Part shown: positions 25,315-36,619 of the stretch, piece after piece
Layout: each line of letters begins with the position of its first letter
Numbering within the stretch: position 1 is the stretch's first letter
Source: Homarus americanus
Lineage: Eukaryota > Arthropoda > Malacostraca > Decapoda > Nephropidae
Length of the DNA stretch: 64,000 nt
Assembly: GCF_018991925.1 (NCBI RefSeq)
Contig: NW_024748870.1
Location: forward strand, 3,790,936 to 3,854,935
Direction of reading: 5' to 3'
Translations under genes and position numbers: made by a program
The notes under the pieces: generated by a model
Told to the model about the DNA's origin: nothing
Seen by the model: the letters and a program-made list of their open reading frames with translations, nothing else
Databases searched by the model: none

Positions 25315-26085
25315 CAAGTATAGTGACCAATGGTAGGCCCCAGTACAGTGACCGCAGAAGCCCCAGTACAGTGGCCGCAGGGAGGCCCCCAGTACAGTGA
25401 CCGCAGGGAGGCCCCCAGTACAGTGACCGCAGGAAGGCCCCAGTAAAATGGACCTGGTGGGCCCCAGTATAATGACCGCAGGTGGGCCCCAGTATAATGA
25501 CCGCAGGAAGGCCCGATATAATGACCTGAGTGGGTCTGATATAATGACCGCAAGTAGGCCCCAGTATAATGATATGGGTGGGCTGATATAATGCCGCAAG
25601 TAGGCCCCAGTATAATGACCGCAAGTAGGCCCCAGTACAGTGACCGCAGGAAGGCCCCAGTATAATGACCGCAGGTAGGCCCCAATATAATGACCGCAGG
25701 TAGGCCCCAGTATAATGACCGCAGGTTGGCCCCAGTATAATGACCGGGTAGGCCCAGTATAATGACCGCAAGTAGGCCCAGTATAATGACCGCAGGTAGG
25801 CCCCAGTATAATGACCGCAGATAGGCCCCAGTATAATGACCGCAGATAGGCCCCAGTATAATGACCGCAGGTAGGCCCCAGTATAATGACCGCAGGTAGG
25901 CCCCAGTATAATGACCGCAGGAAGGCCCCAGTATAATGACCGCAGGTAGGTCCCAGTATAATGACCGCAAGTAGGCCCCAGTATAATGACCGCAGGTAGG
26001 CCCCAGTATAATGACCGCAGGTAGGCCCCAGTATAATGACCGCAAGTAGGCCCCAGTATAATGACCGCAGGTAGGCCCCATAATA
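25315..26085 (+). repeat. 25-bp minisatellite, about 31 copies
   Basis: The unit is AGTATAATGACCGCAGGTAG plus GCCCC. The left third carries AGTACAGTGACC variants. Because 25 is not a multiple of 3 and the minus strand has no stop in any phase, three overlapping ORFs (283, 310 and 408 codons) arise, each cycling a 25-residue motif. I do not call a gene. Confidence 0.97.
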
Positions 26086-26289
26086 AAGTAGCAGCGGGGC
26101 AGACACACATAAAGGAACCAGCATTTACACACCGACAAGAACAATAGAATGCCTTAGGGCTGTGAGAGGAAGATAATGAATACAACCGAACCTCAACCTT
26201 TGGTGATGAGGCGTCCCAAGCAGCCATTAGTGTGTTCCTCCGCCCAGGTGCTCCTGTAGTTGCCGAGTCTTTGTCTGTCATCCCAACCC

Positions 26290-26462
26290 CCCACTCAAGA
26301 CTACAATAACAACCCCCTCCCCACTCAAGACTACAATAACAACCCCCACTCAAGACTACAATAACACCCCCCTCAAGACTACAATAACAACCCCCACCTC
26401 AAGACTACAATAACAACCCCCTCAAGACTACAATAACAACCCCCACTCAAGACTACAATACA
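26290..26462 (+). repeat. About 24-bp CTACAATAACAACCCCC array, 7-8 copies
   Basis: Copies of CTCAAGACTACAATAACAAC plus CCCCA with 1-4-bp length differences. Confidence 0.93.
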
Positions 26463-26724
26463 CCCTAAAACCTAAAACATCATGGTTTAAATAATCCTTG
26501 TATTACAAAGTCAGCAATTCAGCGCTAAATAACCAAGTTTAGTTCTTGTATATTATTACTAGTACTAGTTTTTGTACGAGTCGCTTCACAGGTTCAATGA
26601 ATGAGACTTGTGTCACAAAACACGCCTTGCTGACCTTACAACTCGTACACTAAAGACCTACACCACGACAGAGTTCAACACTACCTCCTCCCTGACTCTC
26701 AGTAAACAGGGAGCAATACCATAA

Positions 26725-27085
26725 AGGGTGGCGGGTGAGGGGTTAAGAAGGGGCTGGGGTGATGGGTGAGGGTTAACAAAGGGACTGAGGTTGTGGGTGA
26801 GGGTTAAGGAGGACTGAGGTTGTGGGTGAGGGGTTAAGAAGGGGCTGGGGTGGTGGGTGAGGGGTTAACAAGGGACTGAGGTTGTGGGTGAGGGGTTAAG
26901 GAGGGACTGAGGTTGTGGGTGAGGGGTTAAGGAGGGACTGGGGTGGTGGGTGAGGGGTTAACAAGGGACTGAGGTTGTGGGTGAGGGGTTAAGGAGGGAC
27001 TGGGGTGGTGGGTGAGGGGTTAACAAGGGACGGGGTTGTGGGTGAGGGTTAGGAGGGACTGGGGTGATGTGAGGAGGGTTGGGGA
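26725..27085 (+). repeat. 31-bp minisatellite, about 11 copies
   Basis: The unit GGGACTGAGGTTGTGGGTGA plus GGGGTTAAGGA alternates with a GGTGGTGG / AACAAGG variant. The two variants alternate in part of the array. Confidence 0.93.
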
Positions 27086-27513
27086 GGGCTGGGATGGTGG
27101 AGCAGCGTTGGAGTGATGGGTTAAGTGAGATTATGCTCTAGTTCAACGTTGTTTAGCTCACTAACAGACGGGAAAAAAAAAAAACTTGAACGGTCATTAA
27201 GACGTCTGGGGGACACTTGAGAGACTGACTGATTGATAATATGTGCTTGGATGAGATCATGAGAGCCAATAGTATGTGTTGAGCATGATGAGGAGCTGAG
27301 AGTGTTTGACAGCTAAAAGTCTCAGTCAGCAGAGAATGACGAAAAGCCTTGTTATCCCGCGAGTTGACAAGTGACGAAGAGGGGCAATTAGTGGTTACGT
27401 GTGTATGTGTGTCAAGAGCTGAGAGTAATGTTGTTGCAGTGGGTACTAATGGGTACTGACAGACATACATACCTACCCCGTACCACCACCTCTGTCGTCC
27501 CTACCTCCACAGT

Positions 27514-27540
27514 ACCTACCTGCGGCAAAGAAAAACAAAC
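27514..27540 (-). promoter_or_regulatory. Second acceptor/donor junction on the minus strand
   Basis: On the minus strand GTTTTTCTTTGCCGCAG abuts GTAGGTACTG at 27,520/27,519. This is a pyrimidine-rich acceptor joined to a donor-like sequence with no exon between. It is weaker than the 12,020 site because the donor is GTAGGT. It could instead be an acceptor of an unrecognised exon. Confidence 0.22.
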
Positions 27541-27654
27541 ACCTTAATAAAATAAATAAATAAATACGTTTTTATTACATCTACTCAGTTACTCAGCTCA
27601 GTGTTAACTCCTTGACTGGTGATTTATCCCTTTAACTGTGATGATGACTTAACC

Positions 27655-27850
27655 TCCTGAGTACTGTGACTTAATCCCTTGAGTACTGTGACTTAACCCC
27701 TTGAGTACTGACTTAACCCCTTGAGTACTGTGACTTAATCCCTTGAGTACTGTGACTTAATCCCTTGAGTACTGTGACTTAATCCCTTGAGTACTGTGAC
27801 TTAACCCCCTGAATACTGACTTAACCCCTTAACTACTGTGACTTAACCCT
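27655..27850 (+). repeat. 22-bp minisatellite, about 9 copies
   Basis: The unit is CTTAATCCCTTGAGTACTGT plus GA, with CCCC and shortened variants. Confidence 0.95.
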
Positions 27851-28998
27851 CTTTACTTCCTTCAGATAATTCACAGACACGTAAAGACATCTGAGGGAGG
27901 TGAACGACTCGCTCTCTGGTTAACAATCTGCAGTACACAACCCGTCTTGTAAGAACACCAACATTTAAAAGCAGAGGTCGAGATGCCGGGAAGTGGAAGA
28001 CGTGAGGCGTTATTGTAATACTATTAAGACATCTATTACATTATGGACCTTGTTCACTTTCATTTAAAACTTAAGAAAAACTAAGAACTTCATCAGGAGC
28101 GAATAAGTACATCCATCACTGGTGTCCCGTGACAGGACATACATCAACTTCAAGAGTAAGGTCATGGTCAGTTGTATCTGGGGTCGTGTTGTACGAGTAA
28201 CCAGCTAGGGTATCAGTAGTCCAGCATGAAGGGGAGACACACACCATACCACCATCTACCTAAACTTGATGAGGACACACCTGAGGACCTACACACTACT
28301 ACTGAGGACACCTACTGAGGACCTACTGAGGCGTCAGGGATGTGGGTGGCACTAAGGGCAACGCCAGCCTCAGAACGAGTTGTAGATACATTGCAAGATT
28401 TAGAAACACTTTGAACCAAGCAAGACGTGAAGCTGATACGCAGCAGGAGACAGATAAGGTCAATTGGGGCCTTTTCGTCCCATCCTTCGGCAAACACCAT
28501 TTGTAATAGACGAGAATCCAGCATGAAAATTACCGCCCGCCTGCCCACACAAGTGACGCCCGCAGTGAAGGTGATGTGAGGAGCTACTACATATTTATAT
28601 TACCAAAATATTTCCCAGTCCGAAGTGTTCACCCTCAGGCATGTTTAGTCCAGGGCGTCACTTGAGCCGGTCTACAGGGTGACCCCATCAAGGATTATCA
28701 CCCCCTGTTTACCTCACCACCGTGTTATTATGTAAACAATGTTACAAAACATATGATTTCAAAGTTACTTTCAGGAACTGTGCATCATGTTAATATTTTT
28801 CTCCCCAAGAAAAGTTTTTATTGTAACGATAATACTGGTACAGACACTGTGGTACTGATGCATTATGGGTTGTTTATGTGGGGAGGGGGAGAGGTTGAGT
28901 GTGTGAGGGTGAACATGACTGGCGGTCGTCCAGCTACCACAAAGTGGTAACCTACCACCAGCTAACCCACAGTAAGCCATGCTGCACCCAATATCGTG
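27850..28998. other. No recognised gene
   Basis: Unique sequence. A 78-codon minus ORF (28,312-28,548), open upstream, has a protein-like composition (GWDEKAPIDLICLLLRISF). I recognise no family and see no convincing splice sites. Confidence 0.35.
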
Positions 28999-28999
28999 T

Positions 29000-29113
29000 G
29001 GAGTCGGCGCTGCCATCAATCAGTTGAAAAATAACAAGGCGGCCAGACCTGATGGACCCCTACTGGGCAGCAACCTGTACGCCTTCCTGGAGTATATACG
29101 GGAACAGTACTAA
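29000..29113 (+). mobile_element. LINE reverse-transcriptase N-terminal fragment
   Basis: The plus frame reads GVGAAINQLKNNKAARPDG and then LGSNLYAFLEYIREQY before TAA. The motif AIxxLKNNKAxxPDG is a hallmark of the start of the RT domain of jockey/CR1/RTE-type LINEs (usually ending GPDG; here R replaces G). The similarity stops after about 20 codons, so only a scrap remains. Confidence 0.55.
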
Positions 29114-29287
29114 GATTTTGACTAGTTAAAAATATCAACAGCGTTGTTCATGTCGTCCATAGACGATAATTACTACCACAGCAATTATTCTACAGCCATC
29201 TAAGAACGGCAAGGGTGGTGCTGGCGAGCAACAAAGATGTACTGTATAAGGGTAAATTCAAGACTAACCTAAATAAAGTGTCAAATC

Positions 29288-29290
<3 letters not shown>

Positions 29291-29346
<56 letters not shown>
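29291..29346 (+). repeat. (GT)n microsatellite
   Basis: A GT run of about 56 bp that ends TGTGCGCG. Confidence 0.98.
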
Positions 29347-29350
<4 letters not shown>

Positions 29351-29644
29351 ATAAAGGACGCTGGGAGACTGTTGTTAACTAACCCAAGAAGATGTCTGCA
29401 TCCTGTACATTATACAGTGCACAACCCGGCTCGCACTATCGTTCATTAGCACCAGACAAGACCTGGCCAGACGCGCCATATATGTGAGCCATCGTGTTGT
29501 TCCTGAAGCACCCGCCACAACCTAACCCACCACTCCACTACCCACCATAACCCACCACTCCTACACACAACATTATCCGTTACGTCTGCAGGAAATATTG
29601 GCGTCGCCCTGACCTAGAGTGAGGAATGTACAGCAGCACACATC

Positions 29645-30021
29645 TGATCACTGTTACCCTCACCTGTCACTGTTACCTCACCTGATCACTGTTACCCTCA
29701 CCTGATCCTTGCCCTCACCTGATCACTGTTACCCTCACCCAGATCACTGTTACCCTCACCTGATCACTGTACCCTCACCTGGTCTGTCCCTCACCTGATC
29801 ACTGTTCCCTCACCTGATCACTGTTACCCTCACCTGATCACTGTTACCCTCACCTGGTGTTTCCCTCACCTGATCACTGTTACCCTCACCTGGTCACTGT
29901 TACCCTCACCTGGTCACTGTTTCCCTCACCTGGTCACTGTTTCCCTCACCTGGTCACTGTTTCCCTCACCTGATCACTGTTACCCTCACCTGGTCACTTT
30001 TACCCTCACCTGGTCACTGTT
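29645..30021 (+). repeat. 20-bp CTCACCTGATCACTGTTACC minisatellite, about 18 copies
   Basis: Left copies read TGATCACTG, while right copies read TGGTCACTG and TTTCC. The array is cut by the CR1-like LINE at 30,022. One more partial unit appears beyond the element at about 32,839-32,858. Confidence 0.95.
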
Positions 30022-30164
30022 AAGAACACATAAAAACATAAAATAAGGAGTCTGCAATAGGCCGGTTGGCCTGTGCATGGCAGCTCCTGTCGAGAGTTAC
30101 TACCACTCTCTATTATCCATGAATCTATCTAGCCTCCTTTTGAAACTTTCCAGAGTTCCCGCAC

Positions 30165-30449
30165 TTAATACAAGTTCCTAAGCTTGTTCCACTCGTCCAC
30201 CACCCTATTTGTGAACCAGTTTCTTCCTATCTCCATCATAAACCTAAACTTATCCAACTTGAATCCGTTGCTCCGAGTCCTATCCTGCTCGGATATTATA
30301 AGAACTTTATCTATATCCCTTTTATTGATTCCTTTCACCCACTTAAATACTTCTATCATATCTCCCCGCACTCTTCGTCTTTCTAGGGAATGCAAGTTAA
30401 GTTTCTTTAACCTATCCTGATATGGAAGGTTTCTAAGTCCCGGAATCAT
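30165..30449 (-). pseudogene. LINE C-terminal domain
   Basis: The frame includes IPGLRNLPYQDRLKKL, LERRRVRGDMIEVFKW, IDKVL and NRVVDEWNKLRNL. These are typical of the post-RT region of CR1-like LINEs, a conserved basic segment (RRxRGDMI). The decayed link 30,450-30,670 still shows [18 protein letters not shown] in another frame. The final residues are shifted: FMDNREW appears beyond the ORF stop. Confidence 0.85.
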
Positions 30450-30673
30450 TTTGTCATTCTTCGCTGCACCGACTCTAGTGAATTTATATCCATTCTATAA
30501 TAGGGGCACCAGAACTGAACCGCATAATCGAGGTGCGGCCTGACTAGCGCAAGATATAGTTACAATAAGACCTCTGCACTCTTGTTACTTACACTTCTAG
30601 ATATAAAACCCAATACTCTGTTTGCCTTATTTCGAACATTAACGCACTGTTTTCTAGGCCGTAGGTCCGGGCT

Positions 30674-31250
30674 TCAGTACTGAGTCCTCCTTTTCACAAG
30701 AATCGACTTCTCTAGGTTGATGTTGTTAAGGCTGTATACATTATAAGTATTTGTTCTTCCAATATTAAGTACGCTGCACTTGCTGGTGTTGAATTTCATT
30801 TGCCATTTTTCAGACCACCCCGGCAGTTTATTTAGATCCTCCTGTAATGCATTTGCATCCTGCCCTGAATTAATTTGCCGCCCTATTTTGGTGTCATCCG
30901 CAAATTTGCTTATGTCACTGCTGATCCCAGTATCTAGATCGTTTATGTAGATTATGAACAAGAGTTGGCCTAGTACTGACCCCTGGGAAACCCCACTGGT
31001 TACACGGCCCCACTCAGATTTAACACCGTGTACGCTGACCCTCTGCGTTCTATCGGTGAGCCATGATTTTATCCAATTTAAAACTTTCCCCTCGATACCA
31101 TGAGCCTTAATTTTTCTCAGAAGCCTCTGATGCGGTACTCTGTCAAATGCCTTGCTAAAGTCTAAGTAAATAACATCGTAATTTTCGTCATTATCTACTA
31201 CCTCGAAGACTTTCCTAAAAAACGTTAGCAGATTTGTTAGACAAGATTTT
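30674..31250 (-). pseudogene. LINE reverse transcriptase catalytic core
   Basis: After the one-base shift the frame is open through VIYLDFSKAFDRVPH (motif A, catalytic D), GVSQGSVLG (motif B), IYINDLDTG and SKFADDTKIG. The last is the catalytic FADD, at 30,893-30,904. Motif order and spacing fit a CR1-clade RT. The frame is lost again near 30,690, where KSILVKRRTQY replaces the usual continuation. Confidence 0.9.
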
Positions 31251-31743
31251 CCTTTGTAAACCCATGTTGAGAGTCGTAGATTAATTTGCTTTTCTCTAGA
31301 TGCGATCGGATGCTATCTGCTATAATTGATTCAAGAAATTTCCCCACTACTGACGTCAAACTGATCGGCCGGTAACTTGACGCTGATGCTCTGTCTCCCT
31401 TTTTGAATATGGGTACTACATGTGCCTGTTTCCACAAGTCTGGCACAACTTCAGTGTTTAATGATTTTGTAAATAAGTTTACGAAGGGTCCGCTAATCTG
31501 TTCCCTACACTCTTTAAAGACTCGAGGGAAAATTTCATCCTGCCCTGGGGATTTTGTTTTCTTTAGTTTATTTAGCTTCTTAAGAACATCCTCTTTTCTG
31601 ATAGTGATATTCTTTAATTTCTCTTCTTCCTTTCCCTTAAATATCAGTTCCACCTCTGGAATTTCATGGCAAATTTCTTCTGTGAAAACTGATAAGAAGT
31701 AGCTGTTCAATGCTTTGCTTATTTCTTCACTGCCATTTATCAC
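31237..31743 (-). pseudogene. LINE reverse transcriptase, N-terminal part
   Basis: The 168-codon frame has SKALNSYFLSVFTEE, LKKTKSPGQDEIFPRV, DLWKQAHVVPIFKKGD and SYRPISLTSVVGKFLE. These are RT blocks 0-2 of CR1/jockey-type elements. It ends in HGFTKENLV plus a stop because one G is missing from the run encoding the usual GKS (GGAAAA instead of GGGAAAA). The reading continues in the next frame. Confidence 0.9.
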
Positions 31744-31990
31744 TTCTCCCCTCCCTGACTTTAAAGGCCCAACTTAGTCCTTGACCTTTGTCCTATATAC
31801 CTGGAAAAATCCCTTGGGATTCGCCTTGGATTCTCTTGCTATTTTGATTTCATAGTCTCTCTTTGCTTTCCATACATTTTTCTTAACATTCCTAGATAGT
31901 TCATTATACCTATTTCTGAGCTGCTCCTCCCCTCCCTTTAATTTCTTATATATTCGTTTCTTTATTCCTATGTCATTTTAAGTTTTCAGG

Positions 31991-32449
31991 TCATCCACCT
32001 TGGCTCATTCTTATTTGACCTAATTCTTCTGTATGGTATATTTTGTTCTTGTGCTTTATGTAGTATACTAGTGAATATATTATAGTCATGATAATTGTTG
32101 TGTCATCTATGACCTCACCCCTTCCTACTGGGGACTGACGTGACTGTTCCCAGGTGACCTCACCTAGGTACCTTCTTAACCCCTGATAATCCGCCAACCG
32201 AAAGTTTGGGACTCTGACCATATTGTCATTGTTTTTCGTTTCCCAATTTAGGGTGAACCTGATTTCTGTGTGATCACTGTTACCTAGTTCTTCCCCTACT
32301 GTGATATCTCTGATAATATTTTCTTCATTTGTTAATACTAAGTCTAATATATTGTCACCTCTAGTAGGTTCTGTAATTAGTTGTTTCAAAAAATTGTCCT
32401 GTACTGCGTCTAGGAAGTCTTCAGATTCATAGTCACCTACAATGTTGTC
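31991..32449 (-). pseudogene. LINE endonuclease C-terminal part and linker
   Basis: This continues the upstream frame after the TAG. It includes TRGDNILDLVLTNEE, GNSDHTEIRFTLNW and VPNFRLADYQGLR. The SDH of the motif GNSDHxxI is the conserved end of the EEP fold. The frame breaks after KIYHTEELGQIR. Decayed linker sequence (31,745-31,990) continues with KLKGGEEQLRNRYNELSRN and ESKANPKGFFQVYR in other frames. Confidence 0.8.
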
Positions 32450-32838
32450 CTAGTCAATATTTCTGAAGTTGAAATCCCCCATAATGCATAGGTTGTTGTA
32501 TTTTGCTGCCCTAATCATTTCCTGCCGTATGGGCTGAGCTGCTTCTTTGCCAAGACTTTGGGGCCTGTAAATCACTCCCATAATTAGTTTTTCTCTTCCT
32601 TCCGTGATTTCTACACACACAGACTCGGTTCCTATTTCACCCTTTATTGAATTATTAATACAACATTTTAATGTATCCTTGACGAAGAGTGCGACCCCTC
32701 TCCCCCTCCTACCTTCCCTGTCCTTGTGAAAAAGGTTGTACCCTTCTTTGTGGTACTCTGATAAAAAAATTTTGCTCGCCAGATTCATCCAAGTTTCGGT
32801 GATTTCTATGACGTCTACATTCTCGGTACATACAACCG
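32450..32838 (-). pseudogene. LINE endonuclease (EEP) domain, N-terminal part
   Basis: The minus frame contains VDVIEITETWMN, GRGVALFVKDTL, TESVCVEI, LIMGVIYRPQ and MGDFNFRNID. These are the ordered signatures of an AP-endonuclease-like (EEP) domain of a LINE, including GVALFVKD and GDFN. The domain would nick genomic DNA to prime reverse transcription. It starts truncated at the element's 5' boundary. It stops at TAG just after NID, where this family has tryptophan, so the stop is a G-to-A change. The same frame reopens to 31,991 with LTNEENIIRDI and GNSDHTEI, the H-containing end of the domain. Confidence 0.85.
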
Positions 32839-33145
32839 CTCTCACCTGGTCACTGTTACTCTGCATCACTACAACACAACAGTCGAAGGTTTCTGAGAGA
32901 GGAATCTGCGACCTTGTCAAGTGGCAGTGTGAAGGTCCGTGAAAACGATATTATTACTGCTGGTGTTAATGGCGGCAGTGTGTTGTTCTTGCCACCATGG
33001 TGTGAGTCAAGAGGGAGGGGGGTGCGTGGCGGGCAGCTGTTGCTATTATTTCTATTGCCGTCACTATACACTTCCTCACTACCTTGCTTCCTTCTGGGGC
33101 CGTTTCATAATAACCCGCATCCAAATAGTCCCGTGTGGAGGATTG

Positions 33146-33150
<5 letters not shown>

Positions 33151-33202
<52 letters not shown>
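33151..33202 (+). repeat. (CA)26 microsatellite
   Basis: A perfect dinucleotide run. Confidence 0.98.
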
Positions 33203-33206
<4 letters not shown>

Positions 33207-33209
33207 ATG

Positions 33210-33654
33210 TATGACTATTTTTCGTTCAAATTTCATTTTACACCAAGATAATATATTTGTCTTGGCTGTCTAAACAACAAAGACCAGCTAATGAGATTCA
33301 CGGTGAGAGTGGGGTGGGGGGGAGGAGTGGAAATTGAGATGGAAAGAAATAGATGAGAGAGAGAGAGAGGGGGGGGCTACCTGGAAGGATTGAAAAACCA
33401 GGTACAAGAGGTCAACACATCCAAAGGTCCGGGATCTTATGTTACCACCACTGTGCTTCTGACTCCCGCCTACTACCACACTTCTACTACCACCACCCAC
33501 ACCCACCCACACACGCCAAGCTGATTGTAGGGATGGGAGCAGAAGTGTGATGGGCGTGGGTGGGTGTGTGGGTGGAGGACACGCCTAGTCACTGCCCTAC
33601 AACTCACACACTATATATTATCTTATGTGCTGGTGGAGGTTTGGTACACAACAC

Positions 33655-33721
<67 letters not shown>

Positions 33722-34110
33722 CTTCGCATACGTCACACCTCTAAGGCTCTCCAAGACGCTCCACGTATAGACTCTAAGCATTTATAAGTACCTGTAATAG
33801 TCTGGCTAAATTAACTGTTTAGAAGGACTTAAATGACCTCAGGTAAGAAGGGCTTTGTCCCTTGGTTTGTTTGTCTCTGTGTAAGTTACAACCTTACACA
33901 CACAGGGGCCAAAAGTTCTGCCACACACACACACGAGCCGAAAGTTCTCTCTGGCGTACATCTCACACACACACACACACACAGGTGAGGCGGACACGGG
34001 CCCAGGTAAACACTCCCAGCATATCCTCCTCCTCCCCCCCCCCCGCTCACTGAATAACCAAACATTGTGACCTGCTTCTCACCGCCTCTCCACCAGCATC
34101 CTCCTTCGAA

Positions 34111-34153
<43 letters not shown>

Positions 34154-34690
34154 TTTCATTCCCTCCAAAGAGTGACACAACTTAGCTACAGCCGCCACCA
34201 ACCATCACTGAGACGGTCTTACTCCCCTAAATACTCCACACTGGCAGGTTACTACTTTGTGTTTAGTTAGAAGTGTTTTAAAGTTCTCTATTTTTTATCA
34301 GTATATGGCACGAAGCCAATACCCACATACAGTGTCTGAGTAATTATCCGTAACGAATGGCTTCTTGAAACTTTCCTAATGTGAGGTGAAATTACCAACC
34401 CCCCCCACCGATGTCGCTTCCTTAGAGCTTTATTTCTCCTGGTTTAATGAGGCAGAGATCCCTTGAACATAACCCCGGCAATGTGAGGTAACTCTTGCTT
34501 GTTGACGATCTGACCTAACGCACAGTCTCACCGGATAACTGTTATGTGACTGTTTTAAAACGAGCTGTATAACCTTTCACGTCAACCACGGTCACAAGTT
34601 ATGACTGGTTTCGACGCAATGTGATGAGTGTTGTGCCAGTCAGAAACAACCGGTTGCCACTAGTGAGAGCCAGATGGTGCGTGGTGTTGA
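33210..34690. other. No supported gene; (CT)n tracts
   Basis: (CT)n occurs at 33,655-33,717 and 34,114-34,150, CACAC-rich repeats at 33,895-33,985, and GTCTGGCTAAATTAACTG at 33,801. No exon is supported. Confidence 0.5.
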
Positions 34691-35000
34691 CACACCCTCA
34701 CCCTCCACAACCTCCCACGTCCGCCACAACCTCGCCCACCACAACCTCCCTCGTCGTCTACAACCTCCCTCGTCCGCCACAACCTCGCCCACCACAGCAA
34801 CCTCCCTTGTCGTCCTACAACCTCCCACGTCCGCCACAACCTCGCCCACCACAACCTCCCTCGTCGTCTACAACCTCCCTCGTCCGCCACAACCTCGCCC
34901 ACCACAACCTCCCTCGTCTGCCACAACCTCCCTCGTCGTCTACAACCTCTCTCGTCCGCCACAACCTCCCTTGTCCGCCACAACCTCCCTCGCCCACCTT
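34690..35000 (+). repeat. CACAACCTCCCTCGTC array with a two-variant pattern
   Basis: Sub-units of 16-18 bp (CCACAACCTCGCCCACCA, CTACAACCTCCCTCGTC) combine into a longer 50-odd-bp block that recurs three times. ORFs on both strands are read-through. Confidence 0.9.
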
Positions 35001-35455
35001 CCATAATCTCCCTCGCCCTGAGCCACCAGCCTCACCCTCCACAGAAAGAAAACATAAATCCCTCCTTATACAGTCAGCCTCGCCGCCATGAACTGACCAT
35101 GACGGGTGGATGTGCCATGATTGCTCTCTCCCACCTCCCTCCCCAAACCTCTCATCTACACCCCCTCCCCCTCAGCGGTCATGAAGGAGGTCGACCGCAA
35201 CTTGGGTACACAACCAAGACGGGCGAATACAGGCCGTGTACAACAGCTTTCAGTCTATGTTTTCTGCAATAAAACTCAAAGTCTGTTAAAAAAATATATT
35301 TCTAAAAATGTTATAATGAGCAGCACAGCCCCGGCGGCCATGACTCAGGACAACACAACTGGTTCTTGGCCCTGGTCATGTGGACGGCGGCCAGTTCACC
35401 ATTATTTCCACTCCACTTCTTCTTTAGTGAACACAGTAGGTATTCTTTTACTTAG

Positions 35456-35536
35456 AAACTGGAAATATAATAACGTGGCCGGTCAGGACGTGTCTTTAAC
35501 CCCCCCCTCCCCCGCGGCCTCTACCACACAACTACA
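35456..35536 (+). CDS. Candidate 81-bp internal exon
   Basis: A strong pyrimidine-rich acceptor (GTATTCTTTTACTTAG, ending 35,455) and a perfect donor (CA|GTAAGT, 35,537-35,542) flank an open segment. It reads NWKYNNVAGQDVSLTPPSP and then AASTTQLQ. The length is a multiple of 3 and the phase is the same at both ends (symmetric exon). An overlapping 139-codon ORF runs from 35,121, but the acceptor lies inside it. The product is unrecognised. Evidence is signals only. Confidence 0.27.
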
Positions 35537-35909
35537 GTAAGTCTCAAGACCAAAAGAAAATGGCGAGGAAACTGCGGCTCACGAACTACCGACCCTGACC
35601 CAGCACCTACAAGGGAAAAACCCAAACTACCTAGTACCAGGGGAGGGGGGCGGAGGAAACGAGAGAACTGAGGAAAGTTCCACCTACATAAACACCAACA
35701 GATACTCACGCTAAACTCATTAATCCACAAGTAAACATCTTCGTTGATTTTTTTTATCAAGCGGAAGAAGATTTCAGGCCGTCAGTCACAATTACCTAAT
35801 AAAAGTTTACATTTTATTCGATTCAACTTAAAAGTTTTCCAGCGAGATGTTAAGTGTGTGTGTGTTGAGGTCTCCCGCTAGAGACGATTTACCGCCAGGC
35901 AGCATCCAC

Positions 35910-36615
35910 CCGTCTTCCCTCCCCCTACATCCGACAACACCCACCCGTCTTCCCTCCCCCTACACCACCCAACACCCACCCGTCCTTCCCTCCCCACACC
36001 CACCCAACACCCACCTGTCCTCCTCCTTCCCCCTACACCACCCAACACTCCACAGTCCTTCCCCCTCCCTACACCCCACCCAACACCCACCTGTCCTTCC
36101 CCCTCCCCTACACCACCCAACACCCACCTGTCCCCACTCCTCCCCTACACCACCCAACACCCACCTGGGTCCTACTCCCTCCTCCTACACCACCCAACAC
36201 CCACCTGTCCTTCCTCCCCTACACCACCCAACACCCACCTGTCCTACTCCTCCCCTACACCACCTAACACCCACCTGTCCTTCCTCCCCCCACACCACCC
36301 AACACCACCCGTCCTACTCCCTCCCCACACCACCCAACACCCACCCGTCCTTCCCTCCCCCCCTACACCCACCCAACACCCACCCGTCCTCCTCCCTTCC
36401 CCTGTACACCACCCAACACCCACCCCTACCTGTCCCCTGCCACCACCCAACACCCAATCTGTCCTCCCCTACACCACCCAACACCCACCGTCCTCTCCTC
36501 CTCCCTACACCACCCAACACCCACTGTCCTTCCTCCCCTACACCACCCAACACCCACCCGTCCTACTCCCTCCCCCTACACCACCCAACACCCACCCGTC
36601 CTCCTCCCTCCCCCT
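35910..36615 (+). repeat. 33-bp C-rich minisatellite, about 21 copies
   Basis: The unit is CACCACCCAACACCCACCTG plus TCCTTCCTCCCCTA, with frequent length changes. A 286-codon plus ORF and several minus ORFs are read-through, with frame changes from copy to copy. Confidence 0.96.
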
Positions 36616-36619
36616 ACAA

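Larger units (their letters stand above)
30022..32838 (-). mobile_element. CR1-like LINE, 5'-truncated and degenerate
   Basis: A 2.8-kb minus-strand copy runs from the endonuclease domain (5', high coordinates) through reverse transcriptase to a C-terminal domain and a short 3' end. The 3' end carries AGGCCAACCGGCCTATTGCA and an ATGTTTTTATGTG tail. CTCACCTGGTCACTGTTA is present on both sides: the array on the left and an isolated copy at about 32,840-32,857 on the right. Damage seen: TAG at 32,450-32,452, TAA at 31,774-31,776, a one-base loss near 31,250, a frame break near 30,690, TAA at 30,560-30,562 and a one-base loss near 30,452. Confidence 0.92.

Noticed and set aside
25127..26353. 408-codon minus ORF with a 25-residue repeat
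   Set aside because: It results from a stop-free 25-bp unit, and all three frames are open equally.
32939..33214. Leader-like ORF (TILLLLVLMAAVCCSC) next to the LINE
   Set aside because: It begins at GTG with no ATG at the signal position, has no donor in a sensible phase, and runs into a (CA)n.
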